A stretch of 64,000 bases of DNA from positions 62,001 through 126,000 of the forward strand of contig NZ_FOCB01000010.1 in NCBI RefSeq assembly GCF_900109995.1, in the 5' to 3' direction. Within the stretch, counting starts at the first letter, position 1, and each line of letters begins with the position of its first letter. A model generated the notes under the pieces. The model saw only the letters and a list, made by a program, of their open reading frames with translations, searched no databases and was not told where the DNA came from. Shown here piece after piece: positions 33,615-41,814 of this stretch. The DNA comes from Pseudomonas sp. ok272. GTDB lineage: Bacteria; Pseudomonadota; Gammaproteobacteria; Pseudomonadales; Pseudomonadaceae. The translations under genes were made by a program, and so were the position numbers.

Positions 33615-33788
33615 TCAGGGTTTTGAGTCTGGCTCAGACTTTTCCTGCCGTTGCTCCCAAAGCTCGGCGGCACCGGGAAACTCGGTGCCGTCTTCGGTGC
33701 TCAACGCATCCGGGTCGTAACGACTCAGGCAGCCCTCCCCCAACGTAGCGGGGGCCTTGGCAGTGGCTTTATCCAGTGGATCGCTCAT
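33615..33788 (-). CDS. Small hypothetical protein (57 aa)
   Basis: The protein starts MSDPLDKATAKAPATLGEGCLSRYDPDALSTEDGTEFPG; polar, acidic, with no membrane segment. I do not recognise a family. It lies between the chemoreceptor (convergent) and purU (same strand, beyond the purU terminator). Confidence 0.55.
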   Translation of the reverse strand: MSDPLDKATAKAPATLGEGCLSRYDPDALSTEDGTEFPGAAELWEQRQEKSEPDSKP

Positions 33789-33803
33789 GGCCCACACCTT
33801 AAA

Positions 33804-33843
33804 ACGAAAAAGGGCCCCAAGCGTACAACGCTTGGGGCCCTTT
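33804..33843 (-). terminator. terminator of purU
   Basis: A perfect 12-bp stem GGGCCCCAAGCG / CGCTTGGGGCCC with a 5-base loop, then TTTTTCG on the minus strand. Located just 3' of purU. Confidence 0.9.
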
Positions 33844-33860
33844 GGCATTCCGGCGATGTA

Positions 33861-34709
33861 TCAGAACACCACGGTCTTGTTGCCGTGTACCAGCACGCGG
33901 TCTTCCAGGTGATAGCGCAGGCCACGGGCCAGCACCATTTTCTCGACGTCACGGCCGAAACGCACCATGTCTTCGATACTGTCACTGTGGCTGACACGCA
34001 CCACGTCCTGCTCGATGATAGGACCGGCGTCCAGTTCCTCGGTGACGTAGTGGCAGGTTGCGCCAATCAGCTTCACGCCGCGCATCGAGGCCTGGTGGTA
34101 AGGCTTGGCGCCCACAAATGAAGGCAGGAAGCTGTGGTGGATGTTGATGACCTTGTGCGCGTACTCGGTGCACAACGCCGGCGGCAGGATTTGCATGTAG
34201 CGCGCCAGCACCACCACTTCGGCGTCGTGCTGCTTGACCAGGCGCGAGACTTCGGCGAATGCCGGTTCTTTATCCTGCGGGTCTACCGGTACGTGGTAGT
34301 AAGGAATACCGTGCCACTCGACCATGCTACGCAAGTCGTTGTGGTTGGAAATCACGCAAGAGATTTCACAGTCCAACTCGTCGCTGTGCCAGCGGTGCAG
34401 CAGGTCCGCCAGGCAGTGAGACTCGCGGCTGGCCATCAGTACAACGCGTTTCTTTTGTGCCGTGTCGGTGATCCGCCAGTTCATCGAGAACTCTTCGGCT
34501 ATTGGCGCAAACGCCTCACGAAACGCTTCGAGACCAAATGGCAGCGAGTCGGCACGAATTTCGTGACGCATGAAGAACCAGCCACTGAGATTGTCCGAGT
34601 GATGGCTCGCTTCAGTGATCCAGCCATTGTGTGACGCCAGAAAGTTACTGACCTTAGCAACAATACCGACGCCGTCCGGGCAAGCGATCACTAGCCGAAA
34701 GGTACGCAT
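33861..34709 (-). CDS. purU: Formyltetrahydrofolate deformylase PurU
   Basis: PurU hydrolyses 10-formyl-THF to formate and THF and so balances one-carbon units with purine synthesis. The 282-aa protein starts MRTFRLVIACPDGVGIVAKV (N-terminal ACT domain); the C-terminal formyltransferase domain has KVINIHHSFLPSFVGAKPYHQA and the catalytic aspartate in EELDAGPII. An upstream in-frame start is rejected. Confidence 0.96.
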   Translation of the reverse strand: MRTFRLVIACPDGVGIVAKVSNFLASHNGWITEASHHSDNLSGWFFMRHEIRADSLPFGLEAFREAFAPIAEEFSMNWRITDTAQKKRVVLMASRESHCLADLLHRWHSDELDCEISCVISNHNDLRSMVEWHGIPYYHVPVDPQDKEPAFAEVSRLVKQHDAEVVVLARYMQILPPALCTEYAHKVINIHHSFLPSFVGAKPYHQASMRGVKLIGATCHYVTEELDAGPIIEQDVVRVSHSDSIEDMVRFGRDVEKMVLARGLRYHLEDRVLVHGNKTVVF

Positions 34710-34839
34710 GGGGGGAGAACTCCAGAACTTCGCAAAGTCCGCCATTCTAGCGATTGCGCAGCAAAACTGCAGTATTCCTTCAGCGGTTGTCGATCTACCC
34801 ACCGCTCGGCCCGAGGGGCCAGCCAGCAGGTTTCCTATG

Positions 34840-35006
34840 CTAGTGTCCTGTCTTGGAAATACGTTACCTTTTTGACGAGCATCTGTTGCTGCCAGGCAAG
34901 GCGCCGCGACGAGTCATAGCAGGGCTATGGCGAGGAGTGGCAACGCAGCATGGCGGCGACAGGTGCCGTCAAAAGGGAACAGCTTATTTCCGAGACAGGA
35001 CACTAG
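34840..35006. mobile_element. MITE-like palindromic element, 167 bp
   Basis: The ends are 22-bp inverted repeats, CTAGTGTCCTGTCT(T/C)GGAAATA, with one mismatch. The interior is also palindromic: ACGAGTCATAGC and GGCTATGGCGAGGAGTGGC face each other near the centre (about 34910-34940), and TTACCTTTTTGACG faces CGTCAAAAGGGAA. The whole could fold into one long hairpin. It has no coding capacity, so any movement depends on a transposase elsewhere. Confidence 0.75.
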
Positions 35007-35144
35007 AACCTCAATCATTCATTGTTGAAAATAGACAAGAAGGTTTTTGTGAATAACTGTGAGCCGTCTCACGGTATTTTAAGTGTGAAACGATTTTTCA
35101 CGGCGCCTTACATTAATTACATCAAATAAAAACCCGCTTAATTG

Positions 35145-35173
35145 TTTACTTGATGAAACACCCTGACTATTAT
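35145..35173 (+). promoter_or_regulatory. mvaT: predicted sigma-70 promoter of mvaT
   Basis: TTTACT (35145-35150) and TATTAT (35168-35173) have exact 17-bp spacing, about 50 bases before the mvaT ATG. The flanking 35010-35200 is AT-rich, the kind of DNA H-NS/MvaT proteins bind, so autoregulation is plausible. Confidence 0.5.
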
Positions 35174-35220
35174 TACGCCACTGTCCCCTGTCATTCAGCC
35201 TCAAAGATAAGGTAAGCCTC

Positions 35221-35595
35221 ATGTCCCTGATCAACGAATACCGCGCCACCGAAGAAGCAATCAAAGAGCTACAAGCCCGTTTGAAGAACCTGTCCCAAGA
35301 CGACAAACTGCAAACCGAGCTGGAATTCGAAGGCAAACTGCGCACCCTGATGGGCGAATACTCCAAATCCCTGCGCGACATCATCGCCCTGCTGGATCCG
35401 GAATCCAAAGTTAAAGCGCCACGCGGCGCAGTGAAAACTACCGGCACCAAGCGCGCTCGCAAGGTTAAACAATACAAAAACCCGCACAACGGCGAAGTCA
35501 TCGAAACCAAAGGCGGCAACCACAAGACGCTGAAAGAGTGGAAAGCCAAGTGGGGCGGCGACGTGGTTGAAGGCTGGGCTACCCTGCTGGGCTAA
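35221..35595 (+). CDS. mvaT: H-NS-like nucleoid protein MvaT
   Basis: A global repressor that binds AT-rich (often foreign) DNA and bridges it. The 124-aa protein has an N-terminal coiled coil (MSLINEYRATEEAIKELQARLK) for oligomerisation, a linker with basic residues, and the C-terminal DNA-binding domain KQYKNPHNGEVIETKGGNHKTLKEWKAKWG, where the KGGNHK segment forms the AT-hook-like pincer. Length equals PAO1 MvaT. Neighbours purU and sbcB match PAO1 from memory. Confidence 0.97.
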   Translation: MSLINEYRATEEAIKELQARLKNLSQDDKLQTELEFEGKLRTLMGEYSKSLRDIIALLDPESKVKAPRGAVKTTGTKRARKVKQYKNPHNGEVIETKGGNHKTLKEWKAKWGGDVVEGWATLLG

Positions 35596-35628
35596 GCCGC
35601 TCCCCCTGTCGCAGGGTTCATTTGCGAA

Positions 35629-35661
35629 CAAAAAAACGCCAGCGAACGCTGGCTTTTTTTT
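35629..35661 (+). terminator. terminator of mvaT
   Basis: Stem GCCAGCG-aa-CGCTGGC followed by eight T, with A-rich sequence before it, so it may also serve sbcB on the minus strand. Confidence 0.85.
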
Positions 35662-35692
35662 GGCTGTTATTCAGCCCGTGTATGCACGGTAT

Positions 35693-37120
35693 TCAAAGTC
35701 CCAGGCGTTCACCCAGTGAATCGGCATAGGCGTTCCACTCATTGAGTATCTGACGCTCAATATCGCTCGCACTTAGTGAGCATTGTGCCGCCGCCTCATT
35801 AAAACCGTGCAAGGTATTGGGTGCTCCCCATCGAGCATCTGACAAACGTTGCTGACAGAATAATCGCCAGCGCTCCTGTTCCTGTGCACTCAACGTGTCA
35901 GGAAAGTTACGAGCGCGATAACGAAATAATAATTCCGGCAAACGTTCATCATCGAACGGCCATTGCTCTTGCGCTAATTGCTTTGGATCCGACCCGCGCA
36001 CTTGCTCACATAAACGCCGGTCCCGATCACCCATGAAGCCGTCGTACAACTGTTGCTCCGGGTCTTCACTGGGGACAAAGTCTTCGCGGGCATAAATCGC
36101 CTGAACTTTATCTTTCCAAACAGCCTGTGCGTCACTTAGCCGCAACGCTCGCGCTTGATAGAGGTCCATGTCCAACTGCAGTCGTTGCTGATCGGCGGCA
36201 CGCAACACCGACAGCGGTGCCACCACCGGACAGCGATTGATGTGAATCAGCTTCAGCGGCACCGGCAACTCACCGGCAGGCAAGTCCTCGCGACGGGTGT
36301 ACAAGCGTTCGCGCAGGGTCTCGGCATCCTGATCGAGCAGACACTGGGGGTCCAGGTGCAGGTCGCAGACGATCAAGGCATTGCGATTGCGCGGATGCCA
36401 AGCCAGCGGCAGGACCACGCCAACATAGCTGCGCGCCGCGGAAAAGCGCCCGGAGATATGCACCATCGGTTGCAGCAGGCGGATCTGGTCCATGACGTTC
36501 TGCTTGCTGCGCAGCTTGAACAGCCAATCGTAGAGCTTCGGCTGCCGGTCACGGACCAAGCGCGCCAGGGCGATGGTCGCGCGCACGTCGGACAAGGCAT
36601 CGTGGGCCTGGCCATGGTCGATGCCGTTGGCCGCCGTCAGGCGTTCGAGTTTCAGCGTGACCCGGCCCTCGTCTTCCGGCCACACAATGCCGTCCGGGCG
36701 CAATGCGTAGGCGGCGCGCACCACATCAATCAGGTCCCAGCGACTGTTACCGCCCTGCCACTCCCGCGCATAGGGGTCAAAGAAGTTGCGATAGAGGCTG
36801 TAGCGAGTGACTTCATCGTCGAAACGCAACGTGTTGTAACCGGCGCCGCAGGTACCCGGGGCCGCGAGTTGCGCATGCACCCGGGTCATAAAGTCTGCTT
36901 CGCTCAACCCCCGCTCGGCCAGGCGACTGGGGGTAATCCCGGTGATCAGGCAGGCGACCGGGTGCGGCAGGATGTCGTCACTGGGCTGGCAATAGAGATT
37001 GACCGGCTCATCGATTTCGTTGAGGTCAACGTCCGTGCGAATGCCGGCCATTTGCAGCGCACGGTCACAGCGCGGTGAGATACCGGTGGTTTCGTAGTCG
37101 TACCAGAAGATAGAGGTCAC
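35693..37120 (-). CDS. sbcB: Exodeoxyribonuclease I (SbcB)
   Basis: A 3'-5' single-strand DNA exonuclease used in recombination and mismatch repair. The 475-aa protein shows the DEDDh motifs: FWYDYETTG at the start (Asp/Glu pair) and HDALSDVRATIALA. A SH3-like and helical C-terminal domain follows. The start is GTG (TSIFWYDYE) with AGGA 8 bases upstream. Length matches E. coli ExoI (475 aa). Confidence 0.95.
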   Translation of the reverse strand: MTSIFWYDYETTGISPRCDRALQMAGIRTDVDLNEIDEPVNLYCQPSDDILPHPVACLITGITPSRLAERGLSEADFMTRVHAQLAAPGTCGAGYNTLRFDDEVTRYSLYRNFFDPYAREWQGGNSRWDLIDVVRAAYALRPDGIVWPEDEGRVTLKLERLTAANGIDHGQAHDALSDVRATIALARLVRDRQPKLYDWLFKLRSKQNVMDQIRLLQPMVHISGRFSAARSYVGVVLPLAWHPRNRNALIVCDLHLDPQCLLDQDAETLRERLYTRREDLPAGELPVPLKLIHINRCPVVAPLSVLRAADQQRLQLDMDLYQARALRLSDAQAVWKDKVQAIYAREDFVPSEDPEQQLYDGFMGDRDRRLCEQVRGSDPKQLAQEQWPFDDERLPELLFRYRARNFPDTLSAQEQERWRLFCQQRLSDARWGAPNTLHGFNEAAAQCSLSASDIERQILNEWNAYADSLGERLGL

Positions 37121-37345
37121 GGGCTGTTCCTGTACTTGAGACCGGCAAAGTCTAGGCGTTCAAGCACCGCGCCGACCAGCACTGTTGCCATCGAGCCATT
37201 TCTGATCTTGTCTCACAGGGTTATGTCGTTCGTCGCTGCGCTGCTCAATGGCGTCGACTACTTGAATACACGCACGGGCCGATTTGGGCAGCGCCTTGGT
37301 GACGCGCTACCTGAGCGGGAAGAAAGCCAGCGTGCTCTGACTGGA

Positions 37346-37705
37346 CTACGCCGAAGCCGACACCGGATTAAAGCTGAAGTAGCGCTGCAAGGCCTCCACC
37401 AGTTGCCCGTACTCCGCCGGCGCACGCTGCACGACAAACCCGGCATCGTAGTGCTGGGGCGTGGCGTCTTCATGGCACCACAGGCAACAGGCCCGAAGGT
37501 CGATCACCTGCGAGAGACCGTCGCTGGCAGGAACCTTCAAACGCAGGTCAAACACCGCGCCCACCATCATCGGCAACTGGCTGATCAGCATCAGCCCATC
37601 CTCGGACACATTGCCAATAAAGCCCACGGGCTTGTCGGTGACGCTGTTGAACACTTTCAGAAAACACGGCAACTGGTGCCGCTCGATCCGGCGCTCTGTG
37701 AACAT
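37346..37705 (-). CDS. PilZ domain protein (cyclic-di-GMP binding)
   Basis: The 119-aa protein starts MFTERRIERHQLP. The PilZ cyclic-di-GMP motifs are both present: the RRxxxR-type ERRIERHQ and NVSEDGLML, which fits (D/N)xSxxG. It should be a small effector of cyclic-di-GMP, with an unknown target; a GGDEF protein lies at 41807. A longer N-terminus is open in frame but lacks family support. Confidence 0.85.
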   Translation of the reverse strand: MFTERRIERHQLPCFLKVFNSVTDKPVGFIGNVSEDGLMLISQLPMMVGAVFDLRLKVPASDGLSQVIDLRACCLWCHEDATPQHYDAGFVVQRAPAEYGQLVEALQRYFSFNPVSASA

Positions 37706-37936
37706 GCTGAGTATCGCTTTGCCTTGACCCTTAAGCAGGGTCGCACTAATGCTTCGCAACAAACCCGCCTGGCAGGCCCGCTGTCCCCGATCCCGGTGCG
37801 AACAGCTGTGCTGCCCGTTCGCGCTACCTCTGCCGATCACAGGTATTAACAACCTTCAGGCGCAACACGCCAGAACGTCGTCATCAAAGATTAGCTCAAG
37901 GCTGACACACGGCCAGCCTTTAAATGACAGTCAGCA

Positions 37937-38311
37937 TTACAACGCCGCAGGAAGGCTCTTGGCGCTGCTGCGCGGTGGGTACCAGCCCAGTGACTGCAAG
38001 GTTTCCAGGCGGGCCCGGGCGCGATAGGCGTACTCGTTGTTCGGGTACTGGGCCATGATGAACTGATAGGTCTGCGCGGCATCGACGTACAGCTTCTGGC
38101 GCTCCAGGCACTGCCCTCGCAGCATCGACACCTCAGGCTGGATGTACCGCCGGGCGCGGCTGTCGCGGTCGACCTGGGACAATTCGAGCATCACGTCCTC
38201 GCACCGGCCCCGATCATAGGCCCGGTAGGCATTGTTCAAATGATGGTCCATCGACCAACGGGTGCAGCCCACGGCACTGAGGGCAAGGGCGGCTATAAGC
38301 ACGAATCGCAT
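37937..38311 (-). CDS. TPR-repeat lipoprotein
   Basis: The 124-aa protein starts MRFVLIAALALSAVGCTRWS with a lipobox ending at Cys16, so it is an outer- or inner-membrane lipoprotein. After it come two TPR-like units (AYRAYDRGRCEDVMLELSQ, YVDAAQTYQFIMAQYPNNEYA). Function unknown. A start 14 codons upstream would disrupt the signal. Confidence 0.8.
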   Translation of the reverse strand: MRFVLIAALALSAVGCTRWSMDHHLNNAYRAYDRGRCEDVMLELSQVDRDSRARRYIQPEVSMLRGQCLERQKLYVDAAQTYQFIMAQYPNNEYAYRARARLETLQSLGWYPPRSSAKSLPAAL

Positions 38312-38467
38312 GAGGGTTCTCCTGTCTTGAGCGTTATATCGACCTGCCGGCAAAAATCTTCAATGCGCCGCGCTCAACAAAGAAAGCAATAAGTAGTGCA
38401 CACGAACAATGACTACAACTGCGGAGCATAGTAGCCTCACTCAGCGCTTGAACTCAGGAGTCTTTGC

Positions 38468-39919
38468 ATGTCCGTCCGTCGTACCAAAATCGTCGCTACC
38501 CTTGGCCCGGCCAGTAACTCGCCGGAAGTTCTCGAACAACTGATCCTGGCTGGCCTGGACGTTGCCCGCCTGAACTTCTCCCACGGCACCCCCGACGAGC
38601 ACAAGGCTCGCGCCAAACTGGTCCGTGACCTGGCCGCCAAGCACGGCCGTTTCGTTGCCCTGCTGGGTGACCTGCAAGGCCCGAAAATCCGTATCGCCAA
38701 GTTCGCCAACAAGCGCATCGAGCTCAAGATTGGTGATCAATTCACCTTCTCCACCAGCCATCCGCTGACCGACGGCAACCAGCACGTGGTCGGTATCGAC
38801 TACCCGGACCTGGTCAAGGATTGCGGTGTGGGCGACGAGCTGCTGCTCGACGACGGCCGCGTGGTCATGCGTGTCGACACCGCCACCGTCACCGAACTGA
38901 ACTGCACCGTGATCATCGGCGGCCCGCTGTCGGATCACAAAGGCATCAACCGTCGTGGTGGCGGCCTGACCGCGCCAGCGCTGACGGAGAAAGACAAGGC
39001 CGACATCAAGCTCGCCGCCGAAATGGAAGTCGACTACCTCGCGGTGTCCTTCCCACGTGACGCTGCCGACATGGAATACGCCCGTCAACTGCGCGACGAA
39101 GCCGGCGGCACCGCCTGGCTGGTGGCGAAGATCGAACGCGCCGAAGCCGTGGCCGACGACGAAACCCTCGACGGCCTGATCAAGGCGTCCGACGCCGTGA
39201 TGGTGGCCCGTGGCGACCTGGGCGTGGAAATCGGTGACGCCGAACTGATCGGTATCCAGAAGAAAATCATCCTGCACGCCCGCCGCCACAATAAAGCGGT
39301 GATCGTGGCGACCCAGATGATGGAGTCGATGATCCAGAACCCGATGCCGACCCGTGCCGAAGTGTCCGACGTGGCCAACGCCGTGCTCGACTACACCGAC
39401 GCCGTGATGCTCTCGGCTGAAAGTGCTGCCGGCCCGTACCCGCTGGAAGCGGTCCAGGCCATGGCGCGCATCTGTGTCGGTGCCGAGAAGCACCCGACCA
39501 GCAAGACCTCCAGCCACCGCATCGGCAAGGTGTTCGAAAGCTGCGACCAGAGCATCGCCCTGGCCGCCATGTACACCGCCAACCACTTCCCCGGTGTAAA
39601 GGCGATCATCGCCCTGACCGAAAGTGGCTACACGCCGCTGATCATGTCGCGCATCCGTTCCTCGATACCGATCTACGCGTTCTCCCCGCACCGCGAGGCA
39701 CAGGCCCGTGCGGCCATGTTCCGTGGCGTCTACACCGTGCCGTTCGACCCGGCATCGCTGCCGCCAGAGCAAGTCAGCCAGGCCGCGATCGACGAGTTGC
39801 TCAAGCGCGGCGTCGTGGAAAAAGGCGACTGGGTCATCCTGACCAAGGGCGACAGCTACCACACTACCGGTGGCACCAACGGCATGAAGATCCTGCACGT
39901 TGGCGACAAGATGGTCTAA
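38468..39919 (+). CDS. pykA: Pyruvate kinase (PykA type)
   Basis: Converts phosphoenolpyruvate and ADP to pyruvate and ATP. The 483-aa protein starts MSVRRTKIVATLGPAS; the active-site segments are ARLNFSHG, GDLQGPKIRI and MVARGDLGVEIG (Mg/K binding), plus ATQMMESMIQNPMPTRAEVSDVANA. Length fits the AMP-activated PykA type used in pseudomonad catabolism. Confidence 0.97.
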   Translation: MSVRRTKIVATLGPASNSPEVLEQLILAGLDVARLNFSHGTPDEHKARAKLVRDLAAKHGRFVALLGDLQGPKIRIAKFANKRIELKIGDQFTFSTSHPLTDGNQHVVGIDYPDLVKDCGVGDELLLDDGRVVMRVDTATVTELNCTVIIGGPLSDHKGINRRGGGLTAPALTEKDKADIKLAAEMEVDYLAVSFPRDAADMEYARQLRDEAGGTAWLVAKIERAEAVADDETLDGLIKASDAVMVARGDLGVEIGDAELIGIQKKIILHARRHNKAVIVATQMMESMIQNPMPTRAEVSDVANAVLDYTDAVMLSAESAAGPYPLEAVQAMARICVGAEKHPTSKTSSHRIGKVFESCDQSIALAAMYTANHFPGVKAIIALTESGYTPLIMSRIRSSIPIYAFSPHREAQARAAMFRGVYTVPFDPASLPPEQVSQAAIDELLKRGVVEKGDWVILTKGDSYHTTGGTNGMKILHVGDKMV

Positions 39920-39937
39920 GTAAGCCAGCGCTGAAAC

Positions 39938-39974
39938 GAAAAAGCCCCGCCATGTGAATGGCGGGGCTTTTTGC
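39938..39974 (+). terminator. terminator of pykA
   Basis: A 13-bp stem AAAGCCCCGCCAT / ATGGCGGGGCTTT with a 4-base loop and a T tract. Confidence 0.9.
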
Positions 39975-40011
39975 GTTCTGACTCAATGATTGCGGTGACG
40001 GGTCGACCCTC

Positions 40012-40086
40012 TTCGCGAGCAGGCTCGCTCCCACAGGGATTTAGGGTGAGACATCGATCCAGTGTGGGAGCGAGCCTGCTCGCGAA
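40012..40086. repeat. REPIN between pykA and the hydratase gene
   Basis: Inverted REP copies TTCGCGAGCAGGCTCGCTCC and GTGGGAGCGAGCCTGCTCGC enclose about 30 bases, in a convergent gap. Confidence 0.9.
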
Positions 40087-40099
40087 CGGGTCACCTCGA

Positions 40100-40849
40100 T
40101 CATGATCGATTGATAAACCCCATCAACGCCGCAACGGCCTCCGGCGAACGCAAGCGCTGGACGAACAGTTTGCCCTCGTCCTCCACCACCTTACGCAATA
40201 GCTCCCTGTCCGGCGCCTTCATCAGTTGCTTGCTGATGCGCACCGCTTCGGGTGGCAGCGTGTCGAAGCGCAGCGCCATCTCCCGCGCCTTGGCGAACGC
40301 CGCTTCGCCATTGGGCAGGGCTTGGGTGGCAATGCCCCAGGCCGCCGCCTGTTCACCGTTGAAACCTTCGCCCAACAGCAGCAACTCGGCGGCTTTGGCC
40401 TGGCCGAGCAGGCGCGGCAGGATCAGGCTGGAGCCGAACTCCGGGCACAGTCCCAGGTTGACGAACGGCATGCGCAACTTGGCGTCGACGCTGATGTACA
40501 CCAGGTCGCAATGCAGCAACAGGGTGGTGCCGATACCCACGGCGGCGCCTGCAACGGCGGCGATCACCGGCTTGCGGCACTCCAGCAGGCTGCGCATGAA
40601 CTGGAACACCGGGCTGGTGAGGTCGCTGGGCGGCTCCTGGAGGAAGTCGCCGATGTCGTTGCCGGCGGTAAAGCACGTGTGACTGCCGGTGATCAGGATC
40701 GCGTTGATCCCGGGGTCGCTATCAGCCTGTTGCAGCGCGTCGGCCAACTGGCTGTACATGGCGCGGGTCAGGGCGTTTTTCTTGTCCGGGCGATTCAGGC
40801 GCAGCGTCAGCAACCCGCCCTCGCGTTCCAGCAAAATGGCGTTGGTCAT
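40100..40849 (-). CDS. Enoyl-CoA hydratase/isomerase family protein
   Basis: Crotonase-fold enzyme of 249 aa. The start MTNAILLEREGG (ATG 40849) is chosen over one 11 codons upstream. Oxyanion-hole segments are TCFTAGNDIGDF and AVAGAAVGIGTTLLLHCDLVY; NLGLCPEFGSSLILPRLLG carries one catalytic acid, giving a fit to enoyl-CoA hydratase or isomerase. Substrate unknown. Lies 29 bases after the ferredoxin reductase gene. Confidence 0.88.
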   Translation of the reverse strand: MTNAILLEREGGLLTLRLNRPDKKNALTRAMYSQLADALQQADSDPGINAILITGSHTCFTAGNDIGDFLQEPPSDLTSPVFQFMRSLLECRKPVIAAVAGAAVGIGTTLLLHCDLVYISVDAKLRMPFVNLGLCPEFGSSLILPRLLGQAKAAELLLLGEGFNGEQAAAWGIATQALPNGEAAFAKAREMALRFDTLPPEAVRISKQLMKAPDRELLRKVVEDEGKLFVQRLRSPEAVAALMGFINRS

Positions 40850-40878
40850 GGTGAGTCTCAGGATTTGAACGTCAGCGC

Positions 40879-41814
40879 TCAACCACGGGGCAGGAACACA
40901 TCGGCCAGCAGTTGGTTACGCGGCAGCCCTGCCAGGTACAAACGCCGGGCGAAGGCATCGACGCGGTCAGGGTGTCCGCAGAGTAAGGCCAGGGTTTGCC
41001 GGGAAACAAGGCGCAATTGCGCCAAAGCCGCTGTCAGCTCGGCCGCCGTCAGCAGCTCGATGGTCAGGTTGGGGTGATTGACGGCCAGTGCGGCCAAGGG
41101 TTTGGCCAGGTAGTGTTCGCTCGCGTCATGGGCCAGGTGGATCACCCGGATCGGCCCTTGATGGCCCTGGCGCAGCGCCTCGCGCAACACCCCGAACAGC
41201 GGCCCCAGGCCGGTGCCCGCCGCCAGCAACCAGAGCGGTCGGGCGCACCAGTCGGGGTCGTAGTGCAAGGCACCACCGCGCAACTCGCCCAAGCGGATCG
41301 AGTCGCCGACCTCCAGGCGCCGTGCCGCATCGCTGAATGCCCCCGGCAGGCGACAGTCGAGGTGAAACTCCAGGAAGCGATCCTCCAGCGGCAGGCTGGC
41401 CAGCGAGTACGGGCGTGCCACGCTGCCTGCCCACAGCACCAGATGCTGCCCGGCCCGGTAGCGCAACGGCCGCTCGGGTGCCAGGCGCAGGCGCAGGACA
41501 CTGGGGCTCAGCCAGTCTGCGGCCTCGACCACGGCGGGCGAGCCATCGAGCAGCGGATCGAACACCGCCACCTGCACGTCATCCACCACCTCGCACTGAC
41601 AGGCCAGGCGCCAACCTTGCTCGCGCTGTGCGGCGCTCAGGGCGTCGGGGCGACGGTCGCTGACCTCGCCACGCAGGCAGTGCACCAGACACGCATGACA
41701 ACTGCCGGCACGACAGCTATAGGGCACCGACACGCCGTTGCGATTCAAGGCGTCCAGCAGATTACTGCCCGGCGCCACGCTGAACCGATGCTCTCCCACC
41801 TGCAGTTCAGGCAT
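40879..41814 (-). CDS. 2Fe-2S ferredoxin reductase-like electron transfer protein
   Basis: The 311-aa protein starts MPELQVGEHRFSVAPG, with an N-terminal plant-type 2Fe-2S domain (CRAGSCHACLVHC, then CQC further on), followed by FAD- and NAD-binding domains (ARPYSLASLP; LLAAGTGLGPLFGVL). This is the layout of oxygenase reductase components. The partner is not visible. It overlaps the GGDEF gene by 8 bases. Confidence 0.9.
   Translation of the reverse strand: MPELQVGEHRFSVAPGSNLLDALNRNGVSVPYSCRAGSCHACLVHCLRGEVSDRRPDALSAAQREQGWRLACQCEVVDDVQVAVFDPLLDGSPAVVEAADWLSPSVLRLRLAPERPLRYRAGQHLVLWAGSVARPYSLASLPLEDRFLEFHLDCRLPGAFSDAARRLEVGDSIRLGELRGGALHYDPDWCARPLWLLAAGTGLGPLFGVLREALRQGHQGPIRVIHLAHDASEHYLAKPLAALAVNHPNLTIELLTAAELTAALAQLRLVSRQTLALLCGHPDRVDAFARRLYLAGLPRNQLLADVFLPRG

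Larger units (their letters stand above)
34710..35220. other. divergent intergenic region purU-mvaT carrying a MITE-like element
   Basis: No gene is supported. It holds the purU promoter region (34710-34839), a 167-bp palindromic element (34840-35006) and an AT-rich segment (35007-35200) upstream of mvaT. Confidence 0.8.

Noticed and set aside
38441..39898. 485-aa minus-strand open frame opposite pykA
   Set aside because: Antisense shadow of the clear pyruvate kinase gene.
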